In this document: positions 62,664-64,000 of the stretch, piece by piece
Layout: each line of letters starts with the position of its first letter
How positions within the stretch are numbered: the stretch's first letter is position 1
NCBI RefSeq assembly: GCF_036346875.1
Contig: NZ_CP107852.1
Location: forward strand, 2,542,001 to 2,606,000
Source of the DNA: Nocardia sp. NBC_00508
Lineage (GTDB): Bacteria; Actinomycetota; Actinomycetes; Mycobacteriales; Mycobacteriaceae
Length of the DNA: 64,000 nt
Direction of reading: 5' to 3'
Program-made: the position numbers and the translations under genes
The notes under the pieces: model-generated
Database searches by the model: none
Told to the model about the DNA's origin: nothing
Seen by the model: the letters and a program-made list of their open reading frames with translations, nothing else

Positions 62664-64000
62664 GTGACATCAACCGGTCGTCCAGGCAAGCTGGACCGTC
62701 GTGCCTTCCTGATCGCGCTCGGGGCGGTACCGGCCGCCGCCGCGCTGGTCGCCTGCTCGAACGACACCGAACCGGCGGGCAGGACGCTCAGTGGTGTCGA
62801 CATGAGCGGGGCGGACGAGACGATCCGGCCCCAGGACGATCTGTACCGGCACGTCAACGGGAAGTGGCTGCGGGAGTACCAGCTGCCGCCGGACAAAGTC
62901 GCCTTCGGCTCGACGAGCGAGGCCGCCGAGCGCACCCAGCAGCAGTTGCGGGAGATCATCGAGGGCATCGAGAACCCGGAACCCGGCTCGGAAGCCCAGC
63001 AGATCAAGGACCTCTACGACGCTCGGCTCGACTGGGACGAGATCGAGCGGCTGGGCATGACGCCGCTGTCGGGGCTGTTCGCCAAGATCGATGGTGCCGC
63101 CACCAAGGCGGACCTGGCGAAGGTGATGGCCGAGCTGCCGATCGGCGGGCTGATCGGACTCGGCATCGGCGTCGACCGGAAGAACTCCGACGCCTACATC
63201 CCTTCGGTCGGACAGTCCGGTCTCGGGCTCGGCGAGCAGTACTACCGGAAGCCGGAATACGCCGAGGTGCTCGGGCAGTATCGAGTCTTCCTCGAGCGCA
63301 TCGCGACGGGCGCCGGGCTCGCCGATCCGGACGGTATCGCGCAGCGCGTGTTCGATCTGGAGCAGCGCATCGCTCCCGCGCATTGGGACAACGTACGAAA
63401 CCGCGACACCGACGCGACGTACAACTTGTACAGCTGGGCTGATATGACCGCACTCGCCCCGGGGTTCGACTGGGACCCCTGGCTGGCGGGGAACACCGAC
63501 CGCCCGCGCGACCTGTTCGCGTCGATCGTGGTGAACCAGCCGTCCTACATCACGGCGGCAGGCCAGCTGTGGACCGAAGTCGACATCGCCACGTGGCGGG
63601 ACTATCTCAGGCTGTATGTGCTGCGGGAATTCGCGCCGTACCTGCCGAAAGCCATCAACGACGCGAATTTCGATTTCAAGGGCAAGGTGCTCAACGGGCA
63701 GGACGAGCGCCCGGAACGCTGGAAGTACGGGGTCGGCATGGTCGACGAACGGCTCGGCGAACAGCTAGGGAAACTCTATGTGGCCGAGCACTTTCCGCCG
63801 GATGCCAAGGAGCGCGCCAAGGAAATGCTCGCCGACGTCGTCGCGGCCTACCGGGAGAACTTCACCAATTCCACCTGGATGTCGCCCACGACCAGGACGG
63901 CGTCACTGGCGAAACTGGACAAGATCGATCCCAAGATCGGGTACCCGGACAAGTGGATCGACTACTCCAAGCTGAAGATCACCAGGGGCAAGCTGATCGA
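62664..64000 (+). CDS. M13-family zinc metallopeptidase lipoprotein (3' end beyond window)
   Basis: GTG 62664 has GGAGAGG 6 nt upstream. Residues 1-30 carry a twin-arginine-like signal (DRRAFLIALGAVPAAAALVAC) with a lipobox LVAC, so it is a surface lipoprotein, probably Tat-exported. The following 410 residues match the N-terminal half of neprilysin/PepO peptidases: DLYRHVNGKWL near residue 55, then QSGLGLGEQYYRKPEY and RERAKEML-like helices (ERAKEMLADVVAAYRENF). The HExxH zinc site lies beyond the window, so catalytic competence cannot be judged. It is divergent from rplN. Confidence 0.92.
   Translation, partial: MTSTGRPGKLDRRAFLIALGAVPAAAALVACSNDTEPAGRTLSGVDMSGADETIRPQDDLYRHVNGKWLREYQLPPDKVAFGSTSEAAERTQQQLREIIEGIENPEPGSEAQQIKDLYDARLDWDEIERLGMTPLSGLFAKIDGAATKADLAKVMAELPIGGLIGLGIGVDRKNSDAYIPSVGQSGLGLGEQYYRKPEYAEVLGQYRVFLERIATGAGLADPDGIAQRVFDLEQRIAPAHWDNVRNRDTDATYNLYSWADMTALAPGFDWDPWLAGNTDRPRDLFASIVVNQPSYITAAGQLWTEVDIATWRDYLRLYVLREFAPYLPKAINDANFDFKGKVLNGQDERPERWKYGVGMVDERLGEQLGKLYVAEHFPPDAKERAKEMLADVVAAYRENFTNSTWMSPTTRTASLAKLDKIDPKIGYPDKWIDYSKLKITRGKLI

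Noticed and set aside
1..64000. CRISPR array, insertion sequence, or rRNA operon
   Set aside because: No regularly spaced repeats with unique spacers, no transposase and no rRNA sequence were seen.

Overview
The window is high-GC DNA from a mycolic-acid-type actinomycete, most likely Nocardia. The evidence is the Mycobacterium-like order secY-adk-map, the zinc-binding (C+) S14 protein, WXG100/ESX genes, many GTG starts and mycobacterial-style ribosomal proteins. The genus is an inference; no rRNA or tRNA gene was seen.

Positions 1-34124, all on the minus strand, hold two copies of one gene module: a WXG100-like protein of 108 residues, then a YbaB-like protein, then a giant multidomain protein. 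Module A encodes a 6325-residue protein (14260-33237). Module B encodes a protein of at least 3561 residues that runs off the left edge (1-10685). Between them lie two paralogous 98-residue proteins and a 529-residue protein that looks like an immunity factor. The giants carry papain-like toxin domains, four alpha/beta-hydrolase units (two without the nucleophile serine), a glycerophosphodiester phosphodiesterase domain, two HExxH zincin domains, a nucleotidyltransferase-like signature, coiled coils and long low-complexity linkers. They look like ESX (type VII)-exported polymorphic-toxin-like proteins.

Positions 34332-37704 hold dtd, a helical-repeat gene and a coupled pair ending in a DUF4254 gene. 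Positions 38466-44014 hold map, adk, secY, rplO, rpmD, rpsE, rplR, rplF and rpsH. The rest of the spc operon (rpsN, rplE, rplX, rplN) lies in the same orientation at 60870-62312. The operon is therefore split by about 16.9 kb. Each half has its own, very similar promoter, and the distal half ends in a strong hairpin.

The inserted segment (44301-60740) has a Uma2 gene at each end. It contains: (i) a six-gene run for a nucleotide sugar or sulfur-related metabolite (PIG-L deacetylase, UDP-sugar dehydrogenase, two epimerases, a ThiS/MoaD-like protein ending in GG, and an FGE-fold protein), divergent from an XRE regulator coupled to a Nudix hydrolase; (ii) a compact ESX toxin/immunity locus with two WXG100 proteins, a toxin and a low-GC candidate immunity gene; (iii) a cytochrome P450 lacking the ExxR motif; (iv) a MerR/HEAT plus HEAT-repeat pair; (v) a remnant of a WXG100 gene; (vi) a small secreted protein. 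The window ends inside an M13-family metallopeptidase lipoprotein gene.
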